64,000 nt of DNA. Origin: Flaccisagitta enflata (lineage: Eukaryota; Chaetognatha; Sagittoidea; Aphragmophora). Positions 48,690-62,022 of the stretch are shown here, in pieces. The stretch is from assembly GCA_965153355.1 (NCBI GenBank), contig OZ231126.1, forward strand, positions 30,132,001 through 30,196,000, given 5' to 3'. A model generated the notes under the pieces. The model was not told the DNA's origin. It did no database searches and was given only the letters and a program-made list of their open reading frames with translations. A program made the translations under genes and the position numbers. Numbering within the stretch: position 1 is the stretch's first letter; each line of letters opens with the position of its first letter.

Positions 48690-49130
48690 AATTGATGAAC
48701 AAATCAAGAGACAAAGACAACAGACTAACAGTAATGGAATACAAGACAGAACACCAAAAGAGACAGACAAAGACATGGACCAAAAATCCGACGAACACAC
48801 AGAGAGAGACAAAGACAGACACAGACACAGATAATGAGATAAACTTTGAAAAAGTCATGGACGAAGTCACTGACTTTAACTCAGATAATGACATACACGA
48901 GGACATAGATGAAAATCCAGATGAAGACAAAGAAACATTCACCGACGGAGACATAAGGGAAGAAAAAGACAAAGAAATAGAATACTTAAGATACACACGA
49001 AGATAGACACAGACGAAAAGACTGGTGAAGATCCAGGGAAGACACAAATGAAGACACAGACGAAGACACAGACCAAGACACAGACCAAGACACAGACGAC
49101 GACACAGATGAGGACGCAGACACAAGTTGA
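48690..49130 (+). repeat. Degenerate GACACA/GACAAA repeat tract
   Basis: GACACAGAC, GACAAAGAC and GAAGACACAGAC motifs fill the interval, ending in an 11-13 bp AGACACAGACCA array. Long Asp/Thr/Lys-rich frames here come from the repeat. Confidence 0.65.
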
Positions 49131-49767
49131 GCCGAGAAAACATAAGCAAAGACCAAATAACGGAACAAAGACAGAATTTCCAGCGCAAATAAAGGAACCA
49201 AAGGAGAAAAGCAAATTGAGTTTCGATGTTGTTGGCTGTTGAGCGCAAATAAGTCTTCCGCTTTCCGCTTTCGCTTTCATCCCAATCTCATTTGCATGCG
49301 CGTGACCAATGCATTGTCCATCGAATTTGCGCGTCCATTTGCACGTTGTCATTTTGAGCGTCTATATGTGCGCGTGCGTGTCCGTGCCCCGCGGTCCGTG
49401 TGCGCGTGCATTTATTTGAGTACATATCTGTATATATGAAAGTTGGACAACATTACTACTCAACCCCACTTTACTTTACATGTTGTATATGTATACATGT
49501 ATATATGTATACATGTGTATATGTTAGTATAAATGTGATTGTGCAAGGTTTATAACGTACCTCAGTAGCTTATGTTTAGGCAAGAGAAATACGGAAGCGC
49601 GAATCGTATAGAGAAAGATCTGATCTGATGCGTATCTTTAATTAAAATCGATAAAAATGTACCTTGAAAGAAAAAAAAACTACTAAGATTAATGATTGGG
49701 TTGATTTTTTGATCATGGATGATCGAAGCCGAAATTCGATTCAAAAGCAAACATTTTCTTTATGCAG

Positions 49768-50089
49768 ATCACCGCCAATTCTAAACCAAATTCATCTTTA
49801 AATTCCTTTTCATTCAAACTTTTTGAAGGAGAAAAAGAAGAAGAAGAAGAGAAAAAGATTGAAAATGAGATTCATAAAAAACTTTCAACCTTCCAGGCAA
49901 AAAGCCCGCGTTGCCGCCTCACAGTCTACCAGATATCACCACCACAAAAGTATTCATCACCCCCCAAAAAAACTGCACAAAGGAATGTATGGGAACTCTA
50001 TAATTTGCCAAGTCCATCTTCCATTTCACGACCGACTGAAGTTTGAGACCAATTCAAATTTTCATGGATTGGAATCATTCATAAATAAA
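49768..50089 (+). CDS. Candidate terminal exon with poly(A) signal
   Basis: An acceptor (acattttctttatgcag, AG at 49766-49767) leads into a phase-0 frame ending at TGA 50044-50046. AATAAA lies at 50084-50089, 38 bp past the stop. The peptide starts ITANSKPNSSLNSFSFKLF, has an acidic/basic stretch EGEKEEEEEKKIENEIHKK that could be helical or coiled coil, and ends NLPSPSSISRPTEV. A second overlapping frame is also open, which weakens the call. No domain is recognised. Confidence 0.3.
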
Positions 50090-50154
50090 GATCATTCATT
50101 TTAAGTTTTTTTGGTCATTTTTCTAACAAAGCGAAATGATTTTTTGTTCCAGGT

Positions 50155-50250
50155 AACCTTGTAATGTACGTCCTCACACATCTATCAGAGGAGGTGATTG
50201 TCTGTTGGTCAGTTGGTTGGTTGGTCTGTCTGTCCCACAAACTTCAAAAC
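50155..50250 (-). mobile_element. Decayed GATGCG-type HINE end
   Basis: ATGTACGTCCTCACACATCT, ATCAGAGGAGGTGATTGTC and GTTGGTCAGTTGGTTGG follow the order of the 32900 and 34067 copies. The other end is not found. Confidence 0.45.
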
Positions 50251-50339
50251 TCGGCAAAACGGATAATTTTGATATTTTTCTTCATCCGAGTTACCTCTAA
50301 TACCTTCTCACTGTTATTTTCGTTCAGTCCTACATTCAT

Positions 50340-50395
50340 CCATTCGTTCATTCATTCATTCATTCATTCATTCATTCATTCATTCATTCATTCAA
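50340..50395. repeat. (ATTC)n
   Basis: About 13 units. Confidence 0.93.
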
Positions 50396-50764
50396 ACGTT
50401 CATTAATTAAAAAGTTCATTCATTCATTCCTAATCAGCGAGTTGCACATATTGGCCATAACATGGCTTCGTTTCAAAGTTTATAGTCAATCGCTCATGAT
50501 TCGAAACAAACCGAATTTCAAGACCGAATTTTACACATCCATGTATGTGGTATACTCGGCGTTCCATACTTCCACGCCACTACCACGAAAAATAAGTACC
50601 TATCATCCCCAAATGACCTATACATCACCAACAATTCACATATACAATGCACCAGATCTAACCACCACGAAAATAACACCCCAGGATCACCTACAAACTG
50701 TACCAGATGCCACCATCACGAGATTGACGTACAGTATGCTCCCTAATCAACTCTTCATCAACAG

Positions 50765-50985
50765 TATTCGCTTGCATTCACCTGCATTCGCCTGCATTAG
50801 CCTGCATCCGCCTACATTCGCCTGCATTTGCCTACATTTGCCTGCATTCGCCTGCATTCGCCTGCATTCGCCTACATTCGCCTGCATTTGCCTATATTTG
50901 CCTGCATTTGCCTGCATTCGCCTGCATTCGCCTATATTCGCCTGCATTCGCCTGCATTTGCCTGCATTCGCCTTCAGTCACTCCA
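50765..50985 (+). repeat. 10-bp minisatellite (CCTGCATTCG)
   Basis: About 22 units of CCTGCATTCG with T/C and A/G variants. Three units equal ten codons, giving a repeating FACIRLHSP-type translation that is not evidence of a gene. The ORF beginning at 50442 upstream is weak. Confidence 0.9.
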
Positions 50986-51464
50986 ATAACTTAATTCTTT
51001 GGAATATAGTGGCTCATGTTAGTTTTGTTGTTGCTCAGGTCACTTTTGATGTTAATGCAACTGTTTGACGTTGGTTTTGTAGTTTTCTGATGTTATTTGC
51101 GTAACTTTTAAATGTTACCCACGTGGTTTTTGGATGTTGTTCATGTGACTTATTGATATATTTTCTATTGACCATATGATGATGTCATTGATGCGTAAAG
51201 AAATCAAAATGTTAGTCTTTTTTTGCTGATAACTTTGTTGCAAAATAAAAATGTTATTGATATGGCAACAGTTGTGGGATTTCTTTTGAGATAAAATGTG
51301 ATAGTCCTTTTTTTATGTCAACTTGGATTAAGATTTTAAAACAATAATGTGTGATGAATTGTGATTTAGTCTCGTGATTAAACTTTGTGGATGACGCCAT
51401 CGATTTTTCAAATTCTGCTCGGGCCAATGTACACTCGTTTATCACATTACCCTCATTTGCATCA
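50986..51464. other. AT-rich interval, no gene
   Basis: Only a loose TGATGTT(A/G)TT motif repeat is seen (51005-51170). Confidence 0.5.
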
Positions 51465-52003
<539 letters not shown>

Positions 52004-52219
52004 TGTCAGTGAATACCATCGTCGCGGTAATCGTGAATTCATTTGAAGACTTCTCGGCCCTTTGGCTCTCGCTTGATGATACCCTTGCGGGGCGTGGGGG
52101 GGGGGGGGAAATATGAGGGGGGGCGGGGTCATGAGCTTGATGATGCCCCACGAGCATGAACCCCCAAATTCAATTCGATTCAACTTCGATCATCGGTCAT
52201 TCCGCCAATTCTAGCTTAC

Positions 52220-52751
<532 letters not shown>

Positions 52752-52796
<45 letters not shown>
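52752..52796. repeat. (TC)n, right of the retrotransposon
   Basis: About 22 dinucleotides starting at the AATC tail. Confidence 0.95.
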
Positions 52797-52802
<6 letters not shown>

Positions 52803-52954
52803 AAGGCCCGCCCAAACAAAAAACTGTCCCAGTTACAAGTGATTTGTCGTTGATCGTTTTAATTCTCTTTTTTTTTCTCTCAATGGCCTCCATCGTAGGC
52901 ATTAGGAATTTGGGCAAGTCTCAACACGCCACCAACAATGATGGTAATTGGTGA

Positions 52955-53164
52955 GTTTTTAGGTGCGACAAAGCACCTCTATAACTGGCCGTGTCCGTTG
53001 GTCCTGCGGTCGGTTGGTCATTGGTCTGTCTGCTGGCAATCATCCAAGGTTGCTATTGTTGTTGCTGCTGCTGCTGCTGTTGCTGTCGCCGTTGTTGCTG
53101 TTGCTGTTAAGCTGTTGCTGCTGCTGCTGTTGCTATCGTTGTCGTTGTCGTTGTCGTCGTCGTC

Positions 53165-53208
<44 letters not shown>

Positions 53209-53213
53209 CGTCG

Positions 53214-53283
<70 letters not shown>

Positions 53284-53392
53284 CGTCGTTGTCGTTGTCG
53301 TTGTCGTCGTCGTTGTTGTTGTTGTTGTTGTTTTTGTCGTTGTCGTTGTCGTTGTTGTTGTCGTCGTCGTCGTCGTCATGTTGTTGTTGTCG

Positions 53393-53485
<93 letters not shown>

Positions 53486-53510
53486 CGTCGTTGTTCCAAC
53501 ATAGAGTCAG
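52955..53510 (-). mobile_element. HINE-like end with a long GTT/GTC/GCT core
   Basis: TTTTTAGGTGCGACAAAGCACC (5-bp stem hairpin), TCTATAACTGGCCGTGTCC and GGTCGGTTGGTCATTGGTC match the 32900 copy. It is followed by about 430 bp of (GTT)n mixed with GTC and GCT. The opposite end is not identified, so the right boundary is approximate. Confidence 0.6.
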
Positions 53511-53770
53511 TGAATCCTAATCTGGATCATCACTTGAATAAACGGCAAGAAAGTTTGCGTCCATAATCTAATCATTCTATTAATCTTTTCTATAACCCCC
53601 GTACAAAAAGAAATTGAGAAAAGCAATTTCGTAAAGAATGATGGTTTAATTGTTTCTTGATTAATGTTTAACTTAAGTTTACTTAGCTTTCTAGTAAATA
53701 TAAGACCAATGATTCGAATGGGGGTATTCGAATGTGCATTCTTTAAGTCCCTTGGTTGCATTCGAACCTA

Positions 53771-54292
53771 GCACAAGTACTCAGATTCTTTGTTAACGTG
53801 TATGACCCTCACAACAATTGCAATGGGTTGGGGCTCCACTCTCGAGCAAGTCGACCTTGCTCTCTCTTTGTAATCAATTGCATTTGAATCTGCATAAGTA
53901 CTCAGATTCTTTGTTAACGTGTATGACCCCCACAACAATTTCAAGGGGTTGGTGCTCCACTCTTGAGCAAGTCGACCTTGCTCTCTCTTTGTAATCGATT
54001 GGATTGGAATTTGCACAAGTACTCAGATTCTTTGTTAACATGTATGACCCCCACAACAATTGCAATGGGTTGGGGCTCCACTCTTGAGCAAGTCGACCTT
54101 GCTCTCTCTTTGTAATCAATTGGATTGAAATTTGCACAAGTACTCAGATTCTTTGTTAACGTGTATGACCCCCACAACAATTGCAATGGGTTGGGGCTCC
54201 ACTCTCGAGCAAGTCAACCTTGCTCTCTCTTTGTAATCGATTGGATTGGAATTTGCACAAGTACTCAGATTCTTTGTTAATATGTATGACAC
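53771..54292. repeat. 121-bp satellite, about 4.3 copies
   Basis: The marker AAGTACTCAGATTC recurs at 53775, 53896, 54017, 54138 and 54259, exactly every 121 bp. Units contain GTTAACGTGTATGACCC, GGGTTGGGGCTCCACTC and GAGCAAGTCGACCTTGCTC and differ at only a few sites. Overlapping minus-strand ORFs are by-products because 121 is not a multiple of three. Confidence 0.93.
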
Positions 54293-54653
54293 ACATCTCT
54301 GGATACCCCCCCAAAGAGAATCGAAAATACCATTTTTTCTGACTGTGCTATTTGTCTTCAGGAACATGTGGGCTACTAAAAAAAACAAAAAACAAAAAAA
54401 TTCTTCTGAAATTTTTTCATTTATTTCACTTTTTAGGTAAAAAAGGGCATTTTTAGCACTTTTTAAGCATAAAATTGTTCATGCAGCTTAGAAAATCCAA
54501 AAAATACTGAAAATGTATGGCTATAGACAGGGTGGCAGAAATAGGGGAACGCCGGGAACGTCGTTCCTAGGATCTATAGATCAAGAGTCGGACTTATAGA
54601 TTTGAGGAAGAAAAAATTGAGGAAAAAAGGGGGCGGGGGAAAGAAGGAAAAAG

Positions 54654-54654
<1 letters not shown>

Positions 54655-54744
<90 letters not shown>

Positions 54745-54748
54745 AAAA
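54655..54748. repeat. (GAAA)n
   Basis: About 23 units. Confidence 0.95.
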
Positions 54749-54939
54749 AAGAAAGAAAGGGAAAGAAAGGATAGAAATAGAAAATGAAAGGACTCAAGGG
54801 TGAAAGTGACTTCTGTCTTTTACCATGCCAGAACGGCGTAAAAGAGTGTTGAATGAAATGTGGCCCATGGGATGGCATTTTTTGAGTGCAGATCAAGTTG
54901 GTAAATTACAGTCAACCGTTGTTTCGTCTCTTGTTTCTG

Positions 54940-55600
54940 AGGAAGAGGGTACATCTGAGAGCAATCCAAAACTAAGGAAAAAATCTTGGGGTACATTTCA
55001 AATGTAAGGGGTACATTTGGGATCTAAACCCACTGATATTGAAGGGGGTACATCTCAAATATCAGGGGTACATTTGAGATCGAAACCCACTTATAGTGAA
55101 GAGGGTACATCTGAGAGCAATCCAAAACTAAGGAAAAAATCTGGGGGTACATTTCAAATGTAAGGGGTACATTTGGGATCTAAACCCACTCATATTGAAG
55201 TTAAGGCATGATTCACCATTGAAAGATTGAGATTCTGAACCCACCTATAATGAAGAGGCGCATCTGGAGAGCAATCCAAACTAAGAAAAAATTCAAAAGT
55301 ATTTGAAATGTAAGGGTAATATTTGGATGTATCTAAACTCACTGATATTGAAGGGGGTACATCTCAATTATCAGGGGTACATTTGAGATCAAAACCCACT
55401 TTAAAAGTAAGGGGGTACATCTAGGCAAAGGAGGGTACATTTCAAATCAATCCCCACTTATAATGAGGGTACATCTCGGCAAAGGGGGGTACATTGCAAA
55501 CAATCCCCAGTACATTGTAATGGGGTACATCTAGGGTACATTGCAGAAAATCCCCGGTTTTAGGGCCAGAATCTCATTTTGGGGTACATTTGGGAGGGGG
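54940..55600 (+). repeat. GGGGTACATTT repeat with 158-bp higher-order unit
   Basis: GGGTACAT(T/C)T motifs occur about twenty times. A segment of about 100 bp starting GAAGAGGGTACATCTGAGAG at 54940 recurs at 55098 nearly unchanged and, decayed, near 55250. The 54825 ORF (MPERRKRVLNEMWPMGWHFL) runs into the first unit and stops. Confidence 0.85.
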
Positions 55601-55879
55601 TACATGAGGATCCCCTCTTCCGAAATATTGACTTAAATACAAATAACGAGCAAGAGTGAAGAGAGAAGGCACTTCAACCTCGACGTGGAAGATTAAGGTC
55701 AAAAAGTTGGGGAAATGACATGATTTGAGAAGGGAAGGAGGAGAGGAGGGGAGGAAGAAAAGAAGTAAGGAATAAATTCAGAAAGAACGAATGAGCGGAA
55801 GAAGGATAGACAGTGAGAAGGAAATGAAGCAGGGAGGATGGAATAGGGGAGAGAAGGGGAGAATGGAAGGGAGGATCGA

Positions 55880-55978
55880 AGGAAGGAAGGAAGGAAGGAA
55901 GGAAGGAAGGAAGGAAGGAAGAAGGAAGGAAGGAAGGAAGGAAGGAAGGAAGGAAGGAAGGAAGGAAGGAAGGAAGGA
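55880..55978. repeat. (GGAA)n, abutting a class 2 element
   Basis: About 24 units ending at the element's start. Confidence 0.95.
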
Positions 55979-56557
55979 ACAGGTCGCCCAAGGGCAATAT
56001 GTAATCAGCGATACCCGTTGCCCTGCTTTGCATGATTGTGAATTTGTGTGAGGGGAAGTCCTGTAGAACACAGGGGGACTTTCGTTCGTCCTGTCTGACA
56101 ACATTGATGAGATGCTATAGTGCACTCATTGAAGGCCTTCCCAAGGCTTAAATGGCCATCAGGTCTGATTTGAAGCCTGTGAGCCTTAATTTGAGGCCTG
56201 AGAGGGCTAATTTGTGGCCTGAGAGGGCTAGTTGGAGGCCTGAGAGGGCTAATTTGAGGCCTGAGAGGCCTGGCTTAAGGCCTGGCAGGCTGGATTTGAG
56301 ACCGAGGAGAGCCATATTTGAGGCCTGAGGGGCCGGGATTTGAGGCCCGAGGGGCCAGATTTGAAGCCCGAGAGGTCGGATTTGAGGCCCTGAGAGGTCG
56401 GGATTTGAGGCCCGAGAGCTGGATTTGAGCCCTGAGGCTGTGGGATTTGAGACCTGAGAGGAATGATGGGGACAAACGGACGAACGGACGAACGAACAAA
56501 CGGACGAACGAAAGTGTTCTACAGGACTTTGTCCCCTTTGGGGCCGCTGCCCAAAAA
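55978..56557 (+). mobile_element. Class 2 element with a one-way 21-bp repeat
   Basis: Starts GTCGCCCAAGGGC and CAGCGATACCCGTTGCCCTG, has GTCCTGTAGAACACAGGGGG and ends GTTCTACAGGACTTTGTCCC, GGGGCCGCTGCCCAAAAA. The interior is about 14 units of ATTTGAGGCCTGAGAGGGCTA (21 bp), all in one orientation, then GACGAACGGACGAACG. Confidence 0.8.
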
Positions 56558-56760
56558 GGAATGCAGGAAGGAAGGAAAGAAGGAAGGAGGGAGAGAATGG
56601 GGGAATGGAAGGAAGGAGGAAAAGAAGGAGGGAAAGCAGGAGCGAAGGAAGGAAGGAAGGAAGGAAGGAAGGAAGGAAGGAAGGAAGGAAGGAAGGAAGG
56701 AAGGAAGGAGGGAAGGAAGATGAAGGGAGGAAGGCGGACGGAAGGAAGGAAGGAGGAAAG
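56558..56760. repeat. (GGAA)n on the other side of the class 2 element
   Basis: Imperfect to 56640, pure to 56708; begins right after GCCCAAAAA. The element therefore sits inside a (GGAA)n region. Confidence 0.93.
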
Positions 56761-56980
56761 GCCTTTGTATTCGATAAATCAAGTTTTCTCTAAGGCGCTG
56801 CGCCAAGAATCCCACCTGCATCGGATAAGAAAGGAATTTCGCTTTGCATTTGTTCTTTGCATTTGCATTCTCTGCGAAACTCGATATCACTCGTCGACTT
56901 CGTGGTTCCTTGAATTCAAAATCCCCAGAGATGCAAAAAGAGGAAAAACTAATGAAAAATCGATTAAGCTTCAGTTGCGG

Positions 56981-57045
56981 TTTTTAGTCGCGTGAAAGCG
57001 ACTTCAAAACCCGCTACGTCGCGTCGGTCCGACATTTGCATCGAA
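56981..57045 (-). mobile_element. HINE-like 3' end only
   Basis: TTTTTAGTCGCGTGAAAGCG, ACTTCAAAACCCGC and GTCGCGTCGGTCCGAC. The hairpin AGTCGC...GCGACT is intact; the rest is missing. Confidence 0.6.
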
Positions 57046-57574
57046 TTCACAGACGCGTAAATATTTGCGTGTTCCATTCGGGTGTGTCAATATGCAAAAC
57101 ATTAATCCATGAGAATATAACGCTAGGACATCATGGGGTTATTCATTTTAATGCCTTCACTGTTTTTCTTTTTTCAAATATCTGTCATCTTCCGTTTTTT
57201 TCAAAATCGCGGTTTTGCCCCTAATTTGCATAGTGTTGTAATCATGTTAACGACTTTTTATCCTTCGTCTTGTCACAGTGGGCTTTCCAATTACTTTCAA
57301 ATGCTGTGATCCTCTTTAAAGCTTCACCGAAAAGTGTCTGGGTCAATCATATCAAATTTGATTAAACAGTAAGACGGTATTTTTTAGTTAATCAATTTGT
57401 TTCTTGGCAAATGAGAGTGCCACTACTGACAACCAATCCAGGTTGAGAATGACATTACAGTGGTTTTTTTTGCAGTTTTGCCAAGCTCATATGTGTACAA
57501 TATAAGAACCATCGAGAGGGAAATCTTTCCTGGAGCGCTTTTTGAAAAAATCGATTTTTCACCTACAGGAAAGG

Positions 57575-57765
57575 TGGTGGTAATACTAATAAAGGTTCTT
57601 GTGAGTTGTATTGACTCAATTTTAGATTCCATATTGTTAATCTATGCAAAATTCCCTTTCATTTGATAGGTCGCACTCTACACTTTTGCAAAGAATTTAA
57701 ATTTTCATTTTTTGCGTCACTGTTACAAAAAATATCGGTGGCTCAAATTATGAAAACTTTATGTC
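57575..57765 (+). mobile_element. Single-arm fragment of the CACTGTG fold-back family
   Basis: It matches one arm of the 30477 element over about 180 bp, including GAGTTGTATTGAC, ATTGTTAATCTATGC, CCCTTTCATTTGATAGG and a central CACTGTTAC. Only one arm and the start of the turn are present, so it is truncated or diverged. The 57046-57574 stretch to its left shows no gene. Confidence 0.65.
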
Positions 57766-57946
57766 TGTATAAAACCATATTGTGTGGATTGGTCGTCAGA
57801 CAGTAGTGGTGCAGACATCGCATTAGATTTCGATCGCGAAAAAAAAGAAAACGGTTGCCGATGGAATTTGTAAAAAGGAAACCGGCGATCGTTCTAAAAT
57901 CAACAGCCCCATCTTGTGTCAGCGTTATGGTCTCAAACTCAGTCAT
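57743..57946 (-). CDS. Weak ORF candidate, 67 aa from first Met
   Basis: A non-repetitive frame starting MTEFETITLTQDGAVDFRT and continuing IAGFLFTNSIGNRFLFF runs to a stop at the left. The reading frame extends upstream to about 57988 without Met. An acceptor-like ccag/tcag precedes it. It adjoins a fold-back fragment. No family is recognised; treat it as weak. Confidence 0.12.
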   Translation of the reverse strand: MTEFETITLTQDGAVDFRTIAGFLFTNSIGNRFLFFRDRNLMRCLHHYCLTTNPHNMVLYRHKVFII

Positions 57947-58400
57947 CAGTCGTATTTGACACACCTGAAGTGTTCCATATTCATTCACTTATTCTTTCAA
58001 GCGCGCATAATGGCCTTCTTTGCTTCTTCACCCATTGTACTGCTATATTGAAAGTTGAATGCAAATTTTCATTAGTCTCACTTACTTGTGTACAAAAATG
58101 TGCAAAGAAATTTGCATCTTAAAATCTCCTCTAGCTCTCATCACATTTCCATTTGTTTGGGTCGTTTTAGCCTCCAAATTGGCAATTGACGCATCTCACT
58201 GGTTGCGAACAAATTGGCGGCACCAACGTCGTACTCATAGTTACACATAGCGTAATTACGAAGGCTTCATTGGCATCATCTGCAGGAAACCGTTACATTT
58301 TCCATGTTGAGTGTTTTACTCTTTAGGCTAAACCAATCGGTCAAATTCCGGGATGATTTTTATTTCTTTTTTTCAAAAATATACTTGGAGCGTTAGTGGA

Positions 58401-58465
58401 ATGCTACTGGGCACGGGCGGCATAGCTGATTCAATGGAGAACGGCGACGCGTTGAAGACTGGAAG
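58401..58465 (+). CDS. Candidate first coding exon with strong splice donor
   Basis: A short GC-rich island in AT-rich DNA reads MLLGTGGIADSMENGDALKTG from the ATG at 58401 and ends AAG immediately before GTAAGTAT, a near-ideal donor (GT at 58466-58467). A second in-frame ATG at 58434 (MENGDALKTG) has a purine-rich context. The frame is open slightly further upstream, so it could instead be an internal exon with an acceptor at ttggag. Two bases are left over at the donor. No downstream partner exon is identified. Confidence 0.3.
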
Positions 58466-58655
58466 GTAAGTATAAGGGATCGCCTCGCAACAAAGATATC
58501 GCTCATTCGTTTTAGTCTTGACAGGGATTTTAACGTAATGATACAACTGGTAATGATACGCTCAAGATATGAAAAGACAAAAATAAAGAAAAAAAAAAAA
58601 CAGAAACAGAAAAAAAAATCATCTATGATCCTGGCATTACGGAATGTACTCTTTA

Positions 58656-58855
58656 TTTTTATAAGAACCTTAACCTTAATTTTATAAGAACCTTAACCTT
58701 AATTTCCCTAATTACTTTATTCTATTTTATAAGAACCTTAACCTTAATTTCCCTAATTACCTACTCTTTACCATAAGAACTTAACCTTAATTTTATAAGA
58801 ACCTTAACCCAATAATTACTTATTCATTTTATAAGAACTAACTTAAAATTTATTA
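58656..58855 (+). repeat. Tandem ATAAGAACCTTAACCTTA repeat
   Basis: At least five AGAACCTTAACCTTAATTT units start exactly at the ATAAGAACC end motif of the TATAAGAAC MITE family, in which they appear to have arisen. Confidence 0.75.
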
Positions 58856-59267
58856 CCACGCGACTAAGGTTTGTTGACCTAAAGGAAATAAAGGTAATAA
58901 AGGTAATAAAGGTTATTAAGGTAACTAAAGTAATAAAGGTAAAGCCCTTAGTACCCACAACAGCCCAGTACTCTAAAAGTAACTAATGTAACCTAAAGTA
59001 CACTGCAATAAGTTTTAAGGACCTAGAGTACCCAAAGTACCCAAAAGTACCTAAAGTAACCTTTAAATACCTATAGTACCCTGAAGTAATCTTAACACCT
59101 ATAGTACCCTTAAGCAATCTTTGTACCCTAAAGCACCCTCATACCCTTAAGTACCCTTAAAGTACCTTTAAAATGAAGATTAGAGCCATATTTCAAAAAA
59201 GTTACGTGACGGACAGACCGACAGACCGACACAGCGGCTTCTAGAGTCGCGTTCACGCGACTAAAAA
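58856..59267 (+). mobile_element. HINE-like copy with GTACC-type minisatellite
   Basis: The right end has GACGGACAGACCGACAGACC, ACAGCGGCTTCTAGAGTCGC and hairpin AGTCGCGT-TC-ACGCGACT, then AAAAA. The interior (58880-59165) is degenerate AAGGTAATAAAGG and AAGTACCCTTAAAGTACC repeats of about 10-12 bp. The left end shows CCACGCGACTAAGGTTTGTT, an inverted family end. Confidence 0.6.
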
Positions 59268-59297
59268 TCATCTATGATCCTGGCATTACGGAATGTA

Positions 59298-59446
59298 CTC
59301 TTTATTCTTATAAGAACCTAGTTTATAAGAGCATCAAGGCTTCAAAATGCCCTAAAATTAAGAACATTGTAGTTATTTTATTAGTAGCTACCTCTATCGC
59401 TTTTGTAGGCTTCAAAAAAAAATGATGTTCTTATAAAAACAAAGTG
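59298..59446. mobile_element. Short TATAAGAAC-family MITE in a duplicated segment
   Basis: A 149-bp copy with ends CTCTTTATTCTTATAAG and, inverted, CACTTTGTTTTTATAAG, flanked by TA. Its first 25 bp and 30 bp of left flank are duplicated at 58613-58672. Confidence 0.65.
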
Positions 59447-59577
59447 TATTTCATACTTCAATTTTTTCTTAAGCCTTCAAAAGAGATCGAGATAACTGAG
59501 AGATACGTACATACTACTACACTTTTCATTCTGAAGCTTTCTTAAGCTTTGTTCTCGCTAAGTATGTTTTATAAAGA

Positions 59578-59683
59578 AACAAAGCCGGATACTTAACAAT
59601 TCAGTCGCAGAGGGTTGGGCAGGAGCAGTAATGCAAACTCCGCTCGCAGTTTAGAATTCAGAGTCGAGTCACCGGACTAAGAT
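59578..59683 (+). mobile_element. HINE-like 1a copy without ACGG core
   Basis: AACAAAGCCGGATACTTAAC, AGTCGCAGAGGGTTGGGCAGG, AGCAGTAATGCAAACTCCGC and GAGTCACCGGACTAAG. The core microsatellite is deleted. Confidence 0.6.
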
Positions 59684-60159
59684 AGTGAACCTTATTAAGT
59701 TGATTTTCACCTTTGAATCAATCATCTTAAAGATCTGGACAAAGCCTGCAGCGCCACCTCCTCTACGCTTCCATACACATGTTGCAGAGTCGCCTACGAC
59801 AGACTGTACCCACGAGCATGAAAACGGACAAATTTCCAGAAACAAGCAATGGAAATTCTTCGCGACGGCAAAGACAATAACTTTCAAGAATGCGGAAAAC
59901 TGTGGTCAAAAACTTCATTTGGTACTTGTGCGTTGAAGAGTTGAAGACCACGCCTTACGCCTAAAGCAACGATGACGTTTCGAAGCCAACAGAGATTCGG
60001 AGCTCACATCCCATCAAACAATTCTTCAACACGCCGTTTTTAGCAACCACAGTGAGAAATGTATTGAACAGAAAGACAAAGAAAGATGGAGACAGGGTAC
60101 GAGAGACAAAGAAAGCGAAACAGACCGAGTGCAAGAAAGGCACAGAGACAGACAAAGAC

Positions 60160-60249
<90 letters not shown>

Positions 60250-60300
60250 GCAGACAGACACAGACAGACGTAGACAGACGTAGACAGACACACAGACAGA
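60160..60300. repeat. (GA)n-(GACA)n
   Basis: GA 60161-60236, GACA/GACGCAGACA to 60300. Confidence 0.95.
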
Positions 60301-60375
60301 AACAGATAATGTCAGATGAAGAGACAGACAGAGAGGAGGCATAAGGGAGGGAGCAACTCGACGCGTCATTCACAC

Positions 60376-60626
60376 TTTTTAGTCGCGGACACGCAACACT
60401 ATAAGAGACGTCCATCCGTCCATTGGTCCGGCCATTGGTCCGGCCATTGGTCCGTCTGTCAGCACAAGTCGAAAAGTGGGAAAGTGAGCTTTTTAGAAGT
60501 TTTTTGTGTATGACTGTATGACTGTATGTGTGGGTGTGGGAAGAGGGGTTGGGTAGGGAGTGGATGGGGGTTGGCCGCCCCTGCCCACCCGTCCGCAACA
60601 ATATTGTGACCCCACATCACTTGCTT
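60376..60626 (-). mobile_element. HINE-like 1b copy
   Basis: TTTTTAGTCGCGGACACGC, ACACTATAAGAGACGTCC, ATTGGTCCGGCC repeated, GTGTGGGTGTGGG, CCCCTGCCCACCCGTCCGC and GACCCCACATCACTTG. Confidence 0.85.
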
Positions 60627-61670
<1,044 letters not shown>

Positions 61671-62022
61671 GCTGAGACAGACTAAGACAGCCAAAAACGA
61701 CTTTTGTTCTGCTGATGATATGCCTATCTTTTTGAATTCACCTTTTCGTGGTAGTTTTAAAGAATGAATAATGGTGAGATTTTAGCGACGATGATTTTTT
61801 TTTTCAAATTGTTCATGACTACATACATAGTTATGCAGAAATCGGACAAACGCAGAAAGTGATGAATTGCCAAGTATCAAATATCAATCAATCAAAGATA
61901 ACTAATTTCATGCTCAGGAATCTTCTGCACAGGATAATTCGCTGGTGCGATGACGGAACTGTTGACGCAGAAATGGAGATGTCATAAACATCAGCTCACT
62001 CAAGGACATGGATACCGTTGGA

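Larger units (their letters stand above)
58613..59322. repeat. Flanking 58-bp direct duplication
   Basis: TCATCTATGATCCTGGCATT through the first 25 bp of a TATAAGAAC MITE occurs at 58613-58672 and again at 59264-59322, with one or two differences. The 590 bp between hold the minisatellites and the HINE end. Confidence 0.85.

Noticed and set aside
53874-54388. Minus-strand 80-90 aa ORFs with repeated VIHVNKESEYLC
   Set aside because: They arise from the 121-bp satellite; the frame shifts each unit.
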